Positions 8,054 through 15,244 are shown, counted from the first letter of the stretch. The stretch is 35,436 nt of DNA from Candidatus Bathyarchaeota archaeon (GCA_023488905.1 JAMDCQ010000009.1:1-35436), one strand, 5' to 3'. Notes: generated by a model not told the origin, from the letters alone. A program made the numbers and translations.

Positions 8054-8071
8054 TACTTATACGTATAAGTA
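8054..8071. promoter_or_regulatory. 18-bp perfect palindrome, candidate operator
   Basis: TACTTATACGTATAAGTA reads identically on both strands. It lies about 160 bp upstream of the TTG start at 8231, in AT-rich DNA. A dimeric regulator could bind here; no regulator can be assigned. Confidence 0.4.
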
Positions 8072-8186
8072 TTGTTGATGCCTTAACATGTTGAGCATGT
8101 CCATAATCTTCTCATAATAATAGTTTTGAGAAGTTTTTTGTTAGCTTAGTTAGTAGTTAGTTGGTATTTTTTAAAAGCTAGGTAAG

Positions 8187-8194
8187 TTTATATT
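8187..8194 (+). promoter_or_regulatory. TATA-like box for the 8231 gene
   Basis: TTTATATT lies about 26 bp before 8218, so transcription would start only about ten bases upstream of the TTG start. A GAGGA sequence just before the start could still act as a ribosome binding site. Confidence 0.4.
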
Positions 8195-8230
8195 CTTTGA
8201 ATGTTATACAACTTATTTGAGGAATAAGTA

Positions 8231-8527
8231 TTGTCTGTTAAGAAAGGCTTAGACGTCAATAATCTAAGAATCGTTGCTGCAGATGAGATTCCTAAAGGCA
8301 GAATCAAGGTCAATAAGTGGATGGAGATTTTTGACCGTATACCTGTGGGAAAAGCTCTAGTTGTTACTGAAGATGAAGTGAGTTTTGTTGCTGTTAGAAG
8401 CGCCATATCTGACCTCCAAAGGAAAGGCCTGTATAAGCATCTAAGAGTAAGAAAGGTAAAGGAGCCTGAGGGCTACAGGCTTTATGTAATTAATGAAATG
8501 CAACTTAGAAGTGCAGAAAAGATTTGA
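8231..8527 (+). CDS. hypothetical basic protein, 98 aa
   Basis: TTG start at 8231 behind GAGGAATA. The protein is rich in Lys/Arg and has an alpha/beta pattern: KWMEIFDRIPVGKALVVTED, then VRSAISDLQRKGLYKHLRVRKV, which resembles a helix-turn-helix followed by a wing, and ends in GYRLYVIN. I infer a small nucleic-acid-binding protein, perhaps winged-helix, but recognise no named family. It is isolated, with a gene-poor region upstream and the splicing-hairpin/tRNA-like locus directly downstream. Confidence 0.6.
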   Translation: MSVKKGLDVNNLRIVAADEIPKGRIKVNKWMEIFDRIPVGKALVVTEDEVSFVAVRSAISDLQRKGLYKHLRVRKVKEPEGYRLYVINEMQLRSAEKI

Positions 8528-8566
8528 GAGGGCTGAATTTAAACAACAATAAGTCGGAGAGAAAGC

Positions 8567-8665
8567 GGATGACCAGAAATAGAAGCACGGTACAAGCCTC
8601 GGGATTGGGAAAGCGTAACAGGCGCTCCTGTTTACCTGAGGGGTTGCTTCTACTGGTATTCATCC
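8567..8665 (+). ncRNA. bulge-helix-bulge (BHB) intron hairpin
   Basis: The arms pair exactly as an archaeal splicing-endonuclease substrate: GGATGA (8567-8572) with TCATCC (8660-8665); CCAG (8573-8576) with CTGG (8653-8656) as the 4-bp central helix; TAGAAGCA (8580-8587) with TGCTTCTA (8645-8652). The 3-nt bulges AAA (8577-8579) and TAT (8657-8659) lie on opposite strands. Cutting after the second base of each bulge would release an 80-nt intron (8579-8658). The intron itself folds further (CTCGGG with CCTGAG, AACAGG-CGCT-CCTGTT). The host transcript is unclear: the joined exon loop CCAGAAT lacks U33 and would not be a normal anticodon loop. The tRNA-like 8678-8753 follows. Confidence 0.6.
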
Positions 8666-8677
8666 ACCTTGAACAAT

Positions 8678-8753
8678 GCAGGCATCGTATACTGGAAGTA
8701 CTTGCAGGCTACCCAACTGCATAGAGCGGGTTCGATTCCCGCTACCTGCACCA
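8678..8753 (+). tRNA. atypical tRNA-like sequence with encoded CCA
   Basis: The 3' half is a clean tRNA: T arm GCGGG-TTCGATT-CCCGC, acceptor strand TACCTGC, discriminator A and CCA (8751-8753). The best 5' partner GCAGGCA (8678-8684) pairs with one C-A mismatch. A D arm GTAT/GTAC with GG in a 7-nt loop follows, then stem TGCAG/CTGCA around a 9-nt loop GCTACCCAA instead of 7, and a 4-nt variable loop. No conventional anticodon can be assigned (CTA in the loop is preceded by G, not U). It could be a degraded tRNA, a tRNA whose real 5' exon lies elsewhere (intron-rich or split), or a tRNA-like RNA. Amino acid unknown. Confidence 0.5.
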
Positions 8754-8846
8754 TTCTTGTTACTATAAATGTTAGAACGGCTATAAATCTTTAAGTCTTG
8801 CACAGCAACTGGTCACAAGAAAATTGCTGTTATTGTTGTAGTTTGT

Positions 8847-9017
8847 TTAAATTCGTCCTTCTTTTTTTAGGTCCTCGTATTTGAGGGTTACAAGTAGCCT
8901 AATTAGATCAGCGTTTTTCTCTAAGCCATAGTAGCGTTTTACGGATTCGAATTTTTTTCGCATATCGCCTTCAAATACTACGCGTACTTGGGGTGGTGAA
9001 CCGTCGTTTTCTTCCAT
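8847..9017 (-). CDS. small DNA-binding-like protein, paralogue of the 9164 gene
   Basis: 56 aa with ATG at 9017. It is clearly related to the divergent gene at 9164: both share a V.V.F.G....KFE..K.YYG core followed by N.A.L.R.L. The short beta-like stretch (PQVRVVFEG) followed by two helices is what a ribbon-helix-helix protein would look like, though I cannot prove the fold. Its upstream region contains GTAATCCCTTGTAACT, similar to boxes before the divergent gene. A role as antitoxin or local repressor is inference from size, pairing and context. Confidence 0.55.
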   Translation of the reverse strand: MEENDGSPPQVRVVFEGDMRKKFESVKRYYGLEKNADLIRLLVTLKYEDLKKEGRI

Positions 9018-9125
9018 GTTTGTAATCCCTTGTAACTCTTTATGTAAAAACTGCCTATAAGGATTGTGACTTACCGCTCGAACGCTTCGTGGAAACTAGC
9101 GTTTTTTTGTACACTAAGCTTAAAT

Positions 9126-9151
9126 GTAATTCAGAGTAATTTAGAATTACT
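9126..9151. promoter_or_regulatory. overlapping inverted GTAATT boxes, candidate operator
   Basis: GTAATTC (9126-9132) is inverted as GAATTAC (9144-9150), and AGTAATT-TAG-AATTACT (9135-9151) is a perfect inverted repeat. They end 13 bp before the ATG at 9164. This arrangement suits autoregulation by a small dimeric DNA-binding protein. Confidence 0.45.
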
Positions 9152-9163
9152 GTAGGGTGTTAA

Positions 9164-9346
9164 ATGAACGATAAAGATAACAGCGGTCAAGTCTGCGTTG
9201 AGTTTATTGGCGAATTCAAAGAAAAATTCGAAGCCCTGAAAAAGTACTATGGCATTCAAAACGATGCCGAACTCGTTAGAGTTTTAATTAACGAAAAGGC
9301 TCGACATCTCAACGTCGGTCCAATGGAGGCTATTACAATTGGCTGA
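9164..9346 (+). CDS. small ribbon-helix-helix-like protein (possible antitoxin)
   Basis: 60 aa, ATG 9164 after a weak GTAGGGTG. Core VCVEFIGEFKEKFEALKKYYG then AELVRVLINEKAR gives one strand and two helices, compatible with a ribbon-helix-helix dimer; the fold is inferred. It overlaps the next gene by 8 bp, so the two are translationally coupled, the usual arrangement of antitoxin and effector. The divergent 56-aa gene is a paralogue. No known family name can be attached. Confidence 0.6.
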   Translation: MNDKDNSGQVCVEFIGEFKEKFEALKKYYGIQNDAELVRVLINEKARHLNVGPMEAITIG

Positions 9347-9782
9347 TGATGTTGCTGATAGGTTGCCTGAGGATCTCAGGGCATCTTACAGTGATGCGCG
9401 TAAGGGTTCAGAGGTTATCGAGAGCCTCAAGGTTGCGGCAGCTTTGAAGTTGTGGGTTGATCGGGGTTATCGGGAGATGGGGTTTGAGGTGTCCTCAGAT
9501 TTAGGCGGGAAAACGTTCTATATTGATGTTCTGGCAAAAGATGACGAGCGCATGGTTGGCGTTGAGTGCGATTCAGGCGTCGATTTGGGGCGGCTTCGCC
9601 GTCGGGTGGCGCTGTTGCGCCGCAGTTTGCCTGAGGGCAGTTATTTGGTTGTTGTGTTTCCCTTCGGAGTGGAAGAGCGCCACGTCGATGAGGCGGTGGA
9701 GTTGGCTGATGAAGTTTGGGTAACAGGAAAAGACGGCAAGGTGGAGCGGATGATGTGTACCTCAGTATTCCACAAAGGCTAA
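9339..9782 (+). CDS. putative PD-(D/E)XK nuclease-fold protein
   Basis: 147 aa from TTG 9339. After an N-terminal helix region, residues about 35-85 read ...DRGYREMGFEVSSDLGG, then FYIDVLAKDDERMVGVECDSG and a later strand YLVVVFP. The Asp in IDVLA followed about 11 residues later by E-C resembles the D...E-x-K core of restriction-endonuclease-like domains, but the Lys is replaced by Asp (ECD), so catalysis is uncertain. It is coupled to the small DNA-binding-like gene in front. It could be the effector of a toxin-antitoxin-like or DNA-repair module; alternatively an inactive nuclease-fold regulator. Confidence 0.55.
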   Translation: MADDVADRLPEDLRASYSDARKGSEVIESLKVAAALKLWVDRGYREMGFEVSSDLGGKTFYIDVLAKDDERMVGVECDSGVDLGRLRRRVALLRRSLPEGSYLVVVFPFGVEERHVDEAVELADEVWVTGKDGKVERMMCTSVFHKG

Positions 9783-9833
9783 AGAGACCCGCCACAAGCA
9801 ACTAAGCTACGAATAAAGATGGAGCCAGTAGTT

Positions 9834-10349
9834 TTAGCGTTTGACCAAAAGCACAAACGCCCGAGCTACCAGCGCCAAGCCGAAGACGAGGATTATGCCT
9901 GCCAAGAACACGAACCACTCCGCAGTTAAGGTTATGTTGAGTAGGTATGTGGATATGAGGTAGCCTGCGCCTAGCCAGAACACTATGTTTTCGATGGTTT
10001 CAGCTCGGCGGGACAGCGGAGAATGAAGCAGGATACGTATGACGAGTATGACGATTTCTATGGCACCTAAGGCTATGGCAAACTGGAAACCTGCATTGTA
10101 GAGTTCCATATGCCCTGCAGGGTCGGTTGGTGCTGGAAGCGGAACACCTGTACCGGGCACGTTTACCAAGTTAAGACCCAAAAAGAAGTCCACTAATCGA
10201 TCCCAAAGACTACTAGGCAAGTGAACAGCGTAAATTACTGCTAAGGTGATGAGTATGGAGCCTATCCATATGGCGGTTAGCAGGCTTTCCTTTTTTTCGT
10301 CACTTAAGGCGTGACGTAGGCGGGCACCAATCAAGGACTGTTTCTCCAA
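9834..10349 (-). CDS. membrane protein, 171 aa, four TM segments
   Basis: Four hydrophobic segments are visible (about 25-43, 88-108, 121-140, 145-168), with a Pro-rich extracytoplasmic loop between the first two (PGTGVPLPAPTDP). The N-terminus is basic and cytoplasmic (ARLRHALSDEKKES). It resembles uncharacterised archaeal four-helix membrane proteins; I cannot name a function. It is divergently oriented to the zinc-ribbon gene at 10451 and the two share a 100-bp promoter region. Confidence 0.6.
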   Translation of the reverse strand: MEKQSLIGARLRHALSDEKKESLLTAIWIGSILITLAVIYAVHLPSSLWDRLVDFFLGLNLVNVPGTGVPLPAPTDPAGHMELYNAGFQFAIALGAIEIVILVIRILLHSPLSRRAETIENIVFWLGAGYLISTYLLNITLTAEWFVFLAGIILVFGLALVARAFVLLVKR

Positions 10350-10402
10350 CCAAAAAAGTGGATTGGATGCCAGATATATCTTTCTCCAAATATCGCGAAG
10401 TG

Positions 10403-10416
10403 CATCTTTTAAATAG
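10403..10416 (+). promoter_or_regulatory. TATA-like box upstream of the 10451 gene
   Basis: CATCTTTTAAATAG contains a TATA-like core about 35-45 bp upstream of the ATG at 10451, consistent with a short leader. Confidence 0.35.
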
Positions 10417-10450
10417 TTAGAGCTGATTAGAAGATACTGGGAAGAATTCT

Positions 10451-10855
10451 ATGTCTTATTGTCCGAAATGTGGCAACAAAGTGGAAGACACTATGACGTT
10501 TTGCCCACGCTGTGGAGCCTCACTGAAAGGTGCACCGACGGGTCAAGCGGCGCCTGTTCCGCCATATCAGAAAAGGGATGAGAAAGCTGAGAAAGGCGAA
10601 AAGAACGAGAAGCAAGAGAAAAATGAGAGCAAAGAAAAACAGGAAAAAGGCGAACGAGGATTCATCGGGTATCTGATAGGCGGCTTAATCCTAATCACAT
10701 TGGGCTTGTTTTCAGTGATACAAATCAGTAACCCCAATATGGTCAATGCGGGGCAAACATGGGCTTTAATGCTGCTCATCATCGGCGTAATCATCATCGC
10801 CGGCGCCATCTACGTTGCAGTCATCGCACGTAGGCACTCGCCAGCCCCCCATTAA
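10451..10855 (+). CDS. zinc-ribbon membrane protein
   Basis: 134 aa. The N-terminus is a double-CxxC zinc ribbon (CPKCG...CPRCG, residues 4-22), followed by a highly charged Lys/Glu linker (about 40-73, repeats of EKxEK type, likely coiled or disordered) and two membrane segments (about 75-93 and 103-123). This layout is common in archaeal proteins of unknown role. Its stop overlaps the end of the convergent GH3 remnant by 4 bp. Confidence 0.7.
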   Translation: MSYCPKCGNKVEDTMTFCPRCGASLKGAPTGQAAPVPPYQKRDEKAEKGEKNEKQEKNESKEKQEKGERGFIGYLIGGLILITLGLFSVIQISNPNMVNAGQTWALMLLIIGVIIIAGAIYVAVIARRHSPAPH

Positions 10856-11990
10856 AGCGTCCAACCCAAAAACGCTCTGTAGAGGCTGTGCTCAAGGAGC
10901 GTTAAGGTGCTTCTTCTTCCGAAAATGCGGAAATAGTTTTTTCCGGCGGCTTCAACCATGTCACCTATGTCGTAGCGCGGCAGCATGCATGATGAGACTA
11001 TGAGTCTGCCCCATTCGCCCCTTTTGAGTTCATGCAACAGTTTTACGCCTTTGCCTGTAGCGACTTCGAAGAAGTATGTGTCGTAGTTTGGCGTGATGTA
11101 GGGCCAATCGTCCAGTTGCTGACCAAAAACGCCCTCAGTCGCCGTGTACATCTCCACGACTGGAACATCCCCGAAGTACTTTTTGAGTACAGGTCCATAC
11201 TTGAACTGGATTTTGCGCACGCTGGTGCAGAAAAGGGCGTGGGGTTTCCAAATATCGCGGGGGAGTTTGCCGTAGCGGTTCTTGATGTATCGGGCAAAGT
11301 GGAGGATGACGGGTGTGACGCCCATTGTGGCGGTGACGTTCTGGTCTTTAGCCATCTCATAGACCAACTCGAAGCGTTGCTGCCAGTCTCTGCGTCCGAT
11401 TCCGCTGCCCAGTTTATCGATGTCTTCTTGGCGGGGAAGGAGACTGACACGGTCAAACATCGGGTTCAATCGGGCATAGGTGCCGCTGCTGTAGCCGTAG
11501 GTAACTTCTTTGCCTTCAACATTCATTGTGTGGACGCTTGAGGGAAAATTCAGGTTAAGGATGACGCCTAGGAAAACTTCGTAGTTGTGTTTTTTAGGGC
11601 GTGGTTGATGATGGCTCTGGCGCCGCAGCTGTAGATTTGTTTGAGATGGGTTTGTGTGGCGGGGAGGACTTTGCTGTGGCCGGTTGAGCCGCGGGTCATA
11701 ACCCATGTTTGGGGCGGTTCAGACAAAAACGCCTTGTAGCTGCGCTCTCTTACCGCGTTGAGGTGTGGGATGAGCGCTGAATAGTTGATTATGGGAAAAT
11801 TTGACTGATACTCGGATATGCCGCGGATTTTGTGGGCACTGTGGCTTTGGCCGTATTCTGTCTCGGCGTATTTTGGGAGCAAATCGGCCAAAACTTGGTC
11901 CTGGGCTTTTTTGGGGTTCTCGATGGAGTCATACCAGGGCTGCACATAGGGCAAAAGGATACCCTTAACGCTGTCTTCCTCAGGCAACAT
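10852..11990 (-). pseudogene. GH3-family acyl-adenylate enzyme, frameshifted and C-terminally short
   Basis: Two minus-strand frames together make one GH3-like protein. The first (from ATG 11990) has the N-terminal signatures TEYGQSH, FPIINYSALIPHL and the phosphate-binding TRGSTGHSKVLPAT; the second continues with YSSGTYARLNP, MYTATEGVFG, PRYDIGDMVE and FGRRSTLTL. The frame changes by -1 at an A6 run (11590-11595) inside the heptamer A AAA AAC, zero frame CTA AAA AAC. One missing A or a -1 ribosomal shift both restore the protein. About 380 aa result, against roughly 500-600 for the family, so the C-terminal domain is also largely missing. GH3 enzymes adenylate carboxylates and couple them to amines or thiols. 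A decaying gene is the simplest reading. Confidence 0.65.
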
Positions 11991-12074
11991 AACGCTCGCA
12001 TACCTGTTCTATGAATCTGCTTATATGCTTCTCCACAAAATACTAGCACACAGCAGTCATTTAAGGTTGAGAAC

Positions 12075-12992
12075 ATGGCAGATTCAGTTGAAGTAACAGC
12101 AAAAAAAATTCGGAAGCTCCAAGTTCAAGGCGCAAGAAACGTCGCCATAGCCGCAGTGAAGGCTCTTCAAACCCAAGCCCAGCAAACCAAAGCTAAAACC
12201 AAACAGCAACTCATAGCGGAACTCAAAGTAGCCCAAACCCTACTCGCAGCCGCCCGAGAAACCGAGCCACTAATGCGCAACGCCATGTACTACATAATCA
12301 CGCAAACCCAAAACGCAGAAACCACAAAAATCGAAGCGTTGAAGGAAACGGTGGTTGGCAGCGCAGACAATTTCCTCAAAGACCTTGATGCGTCGCGGGA
12401 GCGAATCGCGGAGATTGGCGCTAAACGAATCCGAGACAGCTCTGTGGTTTTTACGCATTGCCATTCCTCAACCGTAACCCGACTCCTCGCCAAAGCAAAA
12501 GAGCAGGGCAAAAACTTCAAAGTCACCTGCACAGAAACCCGCCCAGCCTTCCAGGGCAGGATAACTGCCAAAGAGCTGGTTGATTTAGGTATTGAAACCA
12601 CATTCATCGTGGATTCAGCTGCACGCACTTTCATCAGCGAAGTAGACATCGTCATAGTCGGTGCAGACGCTATCACTTCTGAAGGGAACGTAGTTAACAA
12701 GATTGGGACAGGAGGCCTCGCGGTGCTTGCTCGAGAGGCACGCAAACCGTTCTATGTGGTTTCGGAGTTGCTCAAGTTTGACCCTGAAACGCTTGGCGGT
12801 GAATGCGAAAAGATCGAGCAACGCAACCCTGCTGAGGTGTGGGCAGAAGCCCCCAAGAAACTAACGGTGCGAAACCCAGCGTTTGATGTAACCCAGAACC
12901 GCTATATCCACGGCTTTATCTGCGAAGAAGGCATAATCGCGCCCCAAACAGTCATGGAAGTAACGCGAAAACGGTTTCCGTGGCTGTTCTAA
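12075..12992 (+). CDS. ribose-1,5-bisphosphate isomerase (eIF2B-like family)
   Basis: 305 aa, ATG 12075. It belongs to the eIF2B/MtnA-like isomerase family: HCHSSTV, TRPAFQGR, DSAARTF, GADAITSEGNVVNKIGT and KPFYVVSELLKFD are the family's substrate-binding blocks, including the Asp of GADA. In archaea the enzyme converts ribose-1,5-bisphosphate to ribulose-1,5-bisphosphate between AMP phosphorylase and form III RuBisCO. Neither partner is in this window. The N-terminal 100 residues are helical, as in the family. A translation initiation factor 2B-like protein is the main alternative, but the spacing favours the isomerase. Confidence 0.8.
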   Translation: MADSVEVTAKKIRKLQVQGARNVAIAAVKALQTQAQQTKAKTKQQLIAELKVAQTLLAAARETEPLMRNAMYYIITQTQNAETTKIEALKETVVGSADNFLKDLDASRERIAEIGAKRIRDSSVVFTHCHSSTVTRLLAKAKEQGKNFKVTCTETRPAFQGRITAKELVDLGIETTFIVDSAARTFISEVDIVIVGADAITSEGNVVNKIGTGGLAVLAREARKPFYVVSELLKFDPETLGGECEKIEQRNPAEVWAEAPKKLTVRNPAFDVTQNRYIHGFICEEGIIAPQTVMEVTRKRFPWLF

Positions 12993-13001
12993 GCAAAGGT
13001 A

Positions 13002-13081
13002 GTTGTAGCCCGCGTTTAGGTAGTTACACGACTGACGAAGCAAATCTATAGGGGAACTCGCGGACTACAACGCCCCCACAA
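13002..13081. other. long-range inverted repeat between convergent genes
   Basis: GTTGTAGCCCGCG (13002-13014) pairs with CGCGGACTACAAC (13069-13081) over 13 positions with one C-A mismatch, enclosing 54 nt. It begins ten bases after the isomerase stop. A 3' stabilising hairpin or a small RNA are possible. Confidence 0.4.
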
Positions 13082-13217
13082 ATAACAAGCATGTGTAAAG
13101 TTGATTAAAGGGTTGTGTATTGGTCCTTCGGGAGCTTTATAAAGTAAAGAGTTAACCGACTATTTCCGCTTTATATAGGGGGGTAGCTGCTGAGACGTCG
13201 CGTGGTTCCTGTTAGCT

Positions 13218-14801
13218 TTACTGTTCCTTGAGTTGCCGCCTCAAAACCTTGCCTGCCGCGCTGAGGGGCAGTTCTTTTTTGAATTCAACCTCGCGGATTG
13301 CCTTGTATGAAGCGACTTTAGTGTTAACAAAAGCCATCAAGTCCTCAGCCAAAACAGCTGCGCCTTCTTTGAGCACCACAAACGCCTTCGGAACCTCACC
13401 CGCCACCGCATCAGCTTTGCCCACGACTGCACAGAGCTTCACCGCTGGATGCTCATAGAGCACATCTTCAAGTTCCCGCGGGTAAACGCTGAAGCCTTTG
13501 TGTTTGATAAGGTCTTTTTTGCGGTCCACAATGTAGAAGTAGCCGTCTGCGTCCATGCTGGCGATGTCACCTGTTAGGAGCCAGCCACCGCGGAGCACAA
13601 GGGCAGTTTCAGCGGGATTTTGCCAGTAGCCCTTCATGATTTGGGGTCCTTTAACTGCCAACTCTCCCGTCTCTCCAGCCGCAAGCGTTTTTGTGCCCGT
13701 CTCTAAATCAACAATTTTTGCGTCTGTATCAGGCAGAGGCAGCCCAATCGAGCCAACATGCAGCCGCGCCCTGTCAACTGGATTGCAATGGGTAACTGGG
13801 GACGCTTCAGTCAATCCGTATCCTTCCGCCAAAAACCCGCCCGTAACTTCCATGAATTGCTTCTGCACCTGAGGCGGCAGCGAAGCAGCACCCGAAATGC
13901 ATACCCGAATAGACTTCAAATCGTACTTGGCGAGGTCAGGGTTGGAGAGCAGGTACTGGTACATTGTGGGGACACCGCAGAAAACGGTGACTTTCTGTTG
14001 CTGGATTATTTCGCAGGCTATGGTGGGTTCAAACTTGGGCAGTAACACAATTTTGGCGCCTAAGCTTATTGGAACGGTCAGACTGGTGGTCATGCCATAG
14101 ATGTGGAAAAGCGGCAGAGCAGTCAGAAAAACATCATCGGTTCTCCCCCTTATTGCGGCGGCAAAGGATAGAGCGTTCGAAACCAAGTTGCCATGAGTTA
14201 ACATAGCACCCTTTGCAGTGCCTGTCGTGCCGCCTGTATATTGAAGCGCCGCCAAATCCTCCGAACCCACTTGAACATCGGTTTTCTCCTCAGAAGCGTC
14301 CTCCAGAAAGTCCTCAAAAGCGCTGCCCAAGTCTAACCGAGATATCACAACGTGTTTTTGATGGGTTTTCTCGCGGATACTGGACATCACGGGGTAGAAG
14401 GTGTCGAGTGTAACTGTGGTCTGAGCGCCTGAATCGCTGAGTTGATATTCGACTTCGCGTTCCCGATACAGAGGACTGATCGCGGTGACAACTCCACCTG
14501 CTTTGAGGACGCCAAAGAAGGCGATAACGAACTGGGGAATGTTAGGTAAGTAAAGTGCGACGCGATCACCCTTTTTTAATCCGAAACGAGTGATGAGGGC
14601 ATCTGCGAATTGATTGGATGTAGCGTTTAATTTTTTGTAGGTGAGTTCTGCTTTGTCGTAGACGACGGCGGTTTTTTGAGGGTGCTGTTTTGCCGCCTGC
14701 TCTAGAAATTCGTGAAGCGGGATCTTTGGGTACTTTATGGTTTTAGGTACGTTGGTTGGCCAATTTTTTAGCCATGATTTAGTTTCACTCATAGCAGACA
14801 C
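13218..14801 (-). CDS. long-chain acyl-CoA synthetase (AMP-forming)
   Basis: 527 aa, GTG 14801 or, equally plausible, ATG 14792. It shows the ANL-superfamily motifs in order: YTGGTTGTAKGAMLTHGN (A3, P-loop), GYGLTEASP (A5), GELAVKGPQIMKGYW, GDIASMDADGYFYIVDRKKD (A7/A8) with hinge and KHKGFSVYPRELE, and the catalytic Lys near the end in LPLSAAGKVLRRQLKE (A10). It activates fatty or related carboxylic acids to acyl-CoA through an acyl-AMP. It is the last gene of a minus-strand operon with the two small genes before it (2-bp gap). Substrate chain length cannot be told; a phenylacetate or 4-coumarate-like ligase is the alternative. Confidence 0.85.
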   Translation of the reverse strand: MSAMSETKSWLKNWPTNVPKTIKYPKIPLHEFLEQAAKQHPQKTAVVYDKAELTYKKLNATSNQFADALITRFGLKKGDRVALYLPNIPQFVIAFFGVLKAGGVVTAISPLYREREVEYQLSDSGAQTTVTLDTFYPVMSSIREKTHQKHVVISRLDLGSAFEDFLEDASEEKTDVQVGSEDLAALQYTGGTTGTAKGAMLTHGNLVSNALSFAAAIRGRTDDVFLTALPLFHIYGMTTSLTVPISLGAKIVLLPKFEPTIACEIIQQQKVTVFCGVPTMYQYLLSNPDLAKYDLKSIRVCISGAASLPPQVQKQFMEVTGGFLAEGYGLTEASPVTHCNPVDRARLHVGSIGLPLPDTDAKIVDLETGTKTLAAGETGELAVKGPQIMKGYWQNPAETALVLRGGWLLTGDIASMDADGYFYIVDRKKDLIKHKGFSVYPRELEDVLYEHPAVKLCAVVGKADAVAGEVPKAFVVLKEGAAVLAEDLMAFVNTKVASYKAIREVEFKKELPLSAAGKVLRRQLKEQ

Positions 14802-14803
14802 AG

Positions 14804-15244
14804 CTAAGGCGTCGCAGATTCGCTTACGTTTTCAGGCTCAATTGTGACTGCGGTTCCGGTCGCCGAAAACAACACGATACCGTTTTGCAAACCCAAATCG
14901 GAGGTCTCCACGTCAATGCCTATAATTGCATTAGCACCAAGAGCAATAGCCCGCGCTTTTGCCCGCTCAATGGCTTCCCAACGTGCCTTCTCCATTTCAG
15001 AGGTGAAAGCTGTCACTTCGCCACCAGCCATTGACTCGAACCCCGCGATAAACTTCCCAAAAATGCCTCTGGTGCGGGGAGTCAGGCCTGTGACTAAGCC
15101 GAGGACTTTTTTGATTCTATAGCCCGCAACTGTTGGGGTGGTTACGATTAAGAACTGGGTGGCGGCTGGGGTTAGTTGGGCGCCGCATTTGGTGCAGAAG
15201 CTTGCGCCATCTGGAACCATGTTTCCACATCTTGGGCAATTCAT
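14804..15244 (-). CDS. zinc ribbon plus YbjQ (UPF0145) domain protein
   Basis: 146 aa. Residues 3-21 form a zinc ribbon (CPRCG...CTKCG). From about residue 30 a YbjQ/UPF0145 domain follows: TTPTVAGYRIKKVLGLVTG, then EMEKARWEAIERAKARAIALGANAIIGIDVE and a last strand ATGTAVTIE. The domain is known in heavy-metal-associated and secretion contexts, but its biochemical role is not settled. The start codon overlaps the stop of the upstream gene (ATGA), and acyl-CoA synthetase follows by 2 bp, so all three are one operon. Confidence 0.8.
   Translation of the reverse strand: MNCPRCGNMVPDGASFCTKCGAQLTPAATQFLIVTTPTVAGYRIKKVLGLVTGLTPRTRGIFGKFIAGFESMAGGEVTAFTSEMEKARWEAIERAKARAIALGANAIIGIDVETSDLGLQNGIVLFSATGTAVTIEPENVSESATP

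Larger units (their letters stand above)
7359..8230. other. gene-poor region of about 870 bp
   Basis: No reading frame here looks like a protein. The first half is GC-richer and contains an inverted repeat GAAGTTG/CAACTTC (about 7586-7613) and one copy of a 28-nt dispersed element (7736-7763). The second half is AT-rich and holds an 18-bp perfect palindrome (8054-8071) and a TATA-like box (8187-8194) for the next gene. An untranslated RNA could lie here but I cannot define its ends. Confidence 0.5.

Noticed and set aside
8524-8724. 66-codon plus-strand reading frame
   Set aside because: It runs across the bulge-helix-bulge hairpin and into the tRNA-like sequence; composition does not look like protein.
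8678-8753. tRNA-Pyl (amber suppressor)
   Set aside because: CTA occurs in the loop but is preceded by G instead of U, and the D arm keeps GG, unlike tRNA-Pyl; no pyl genes are visible.
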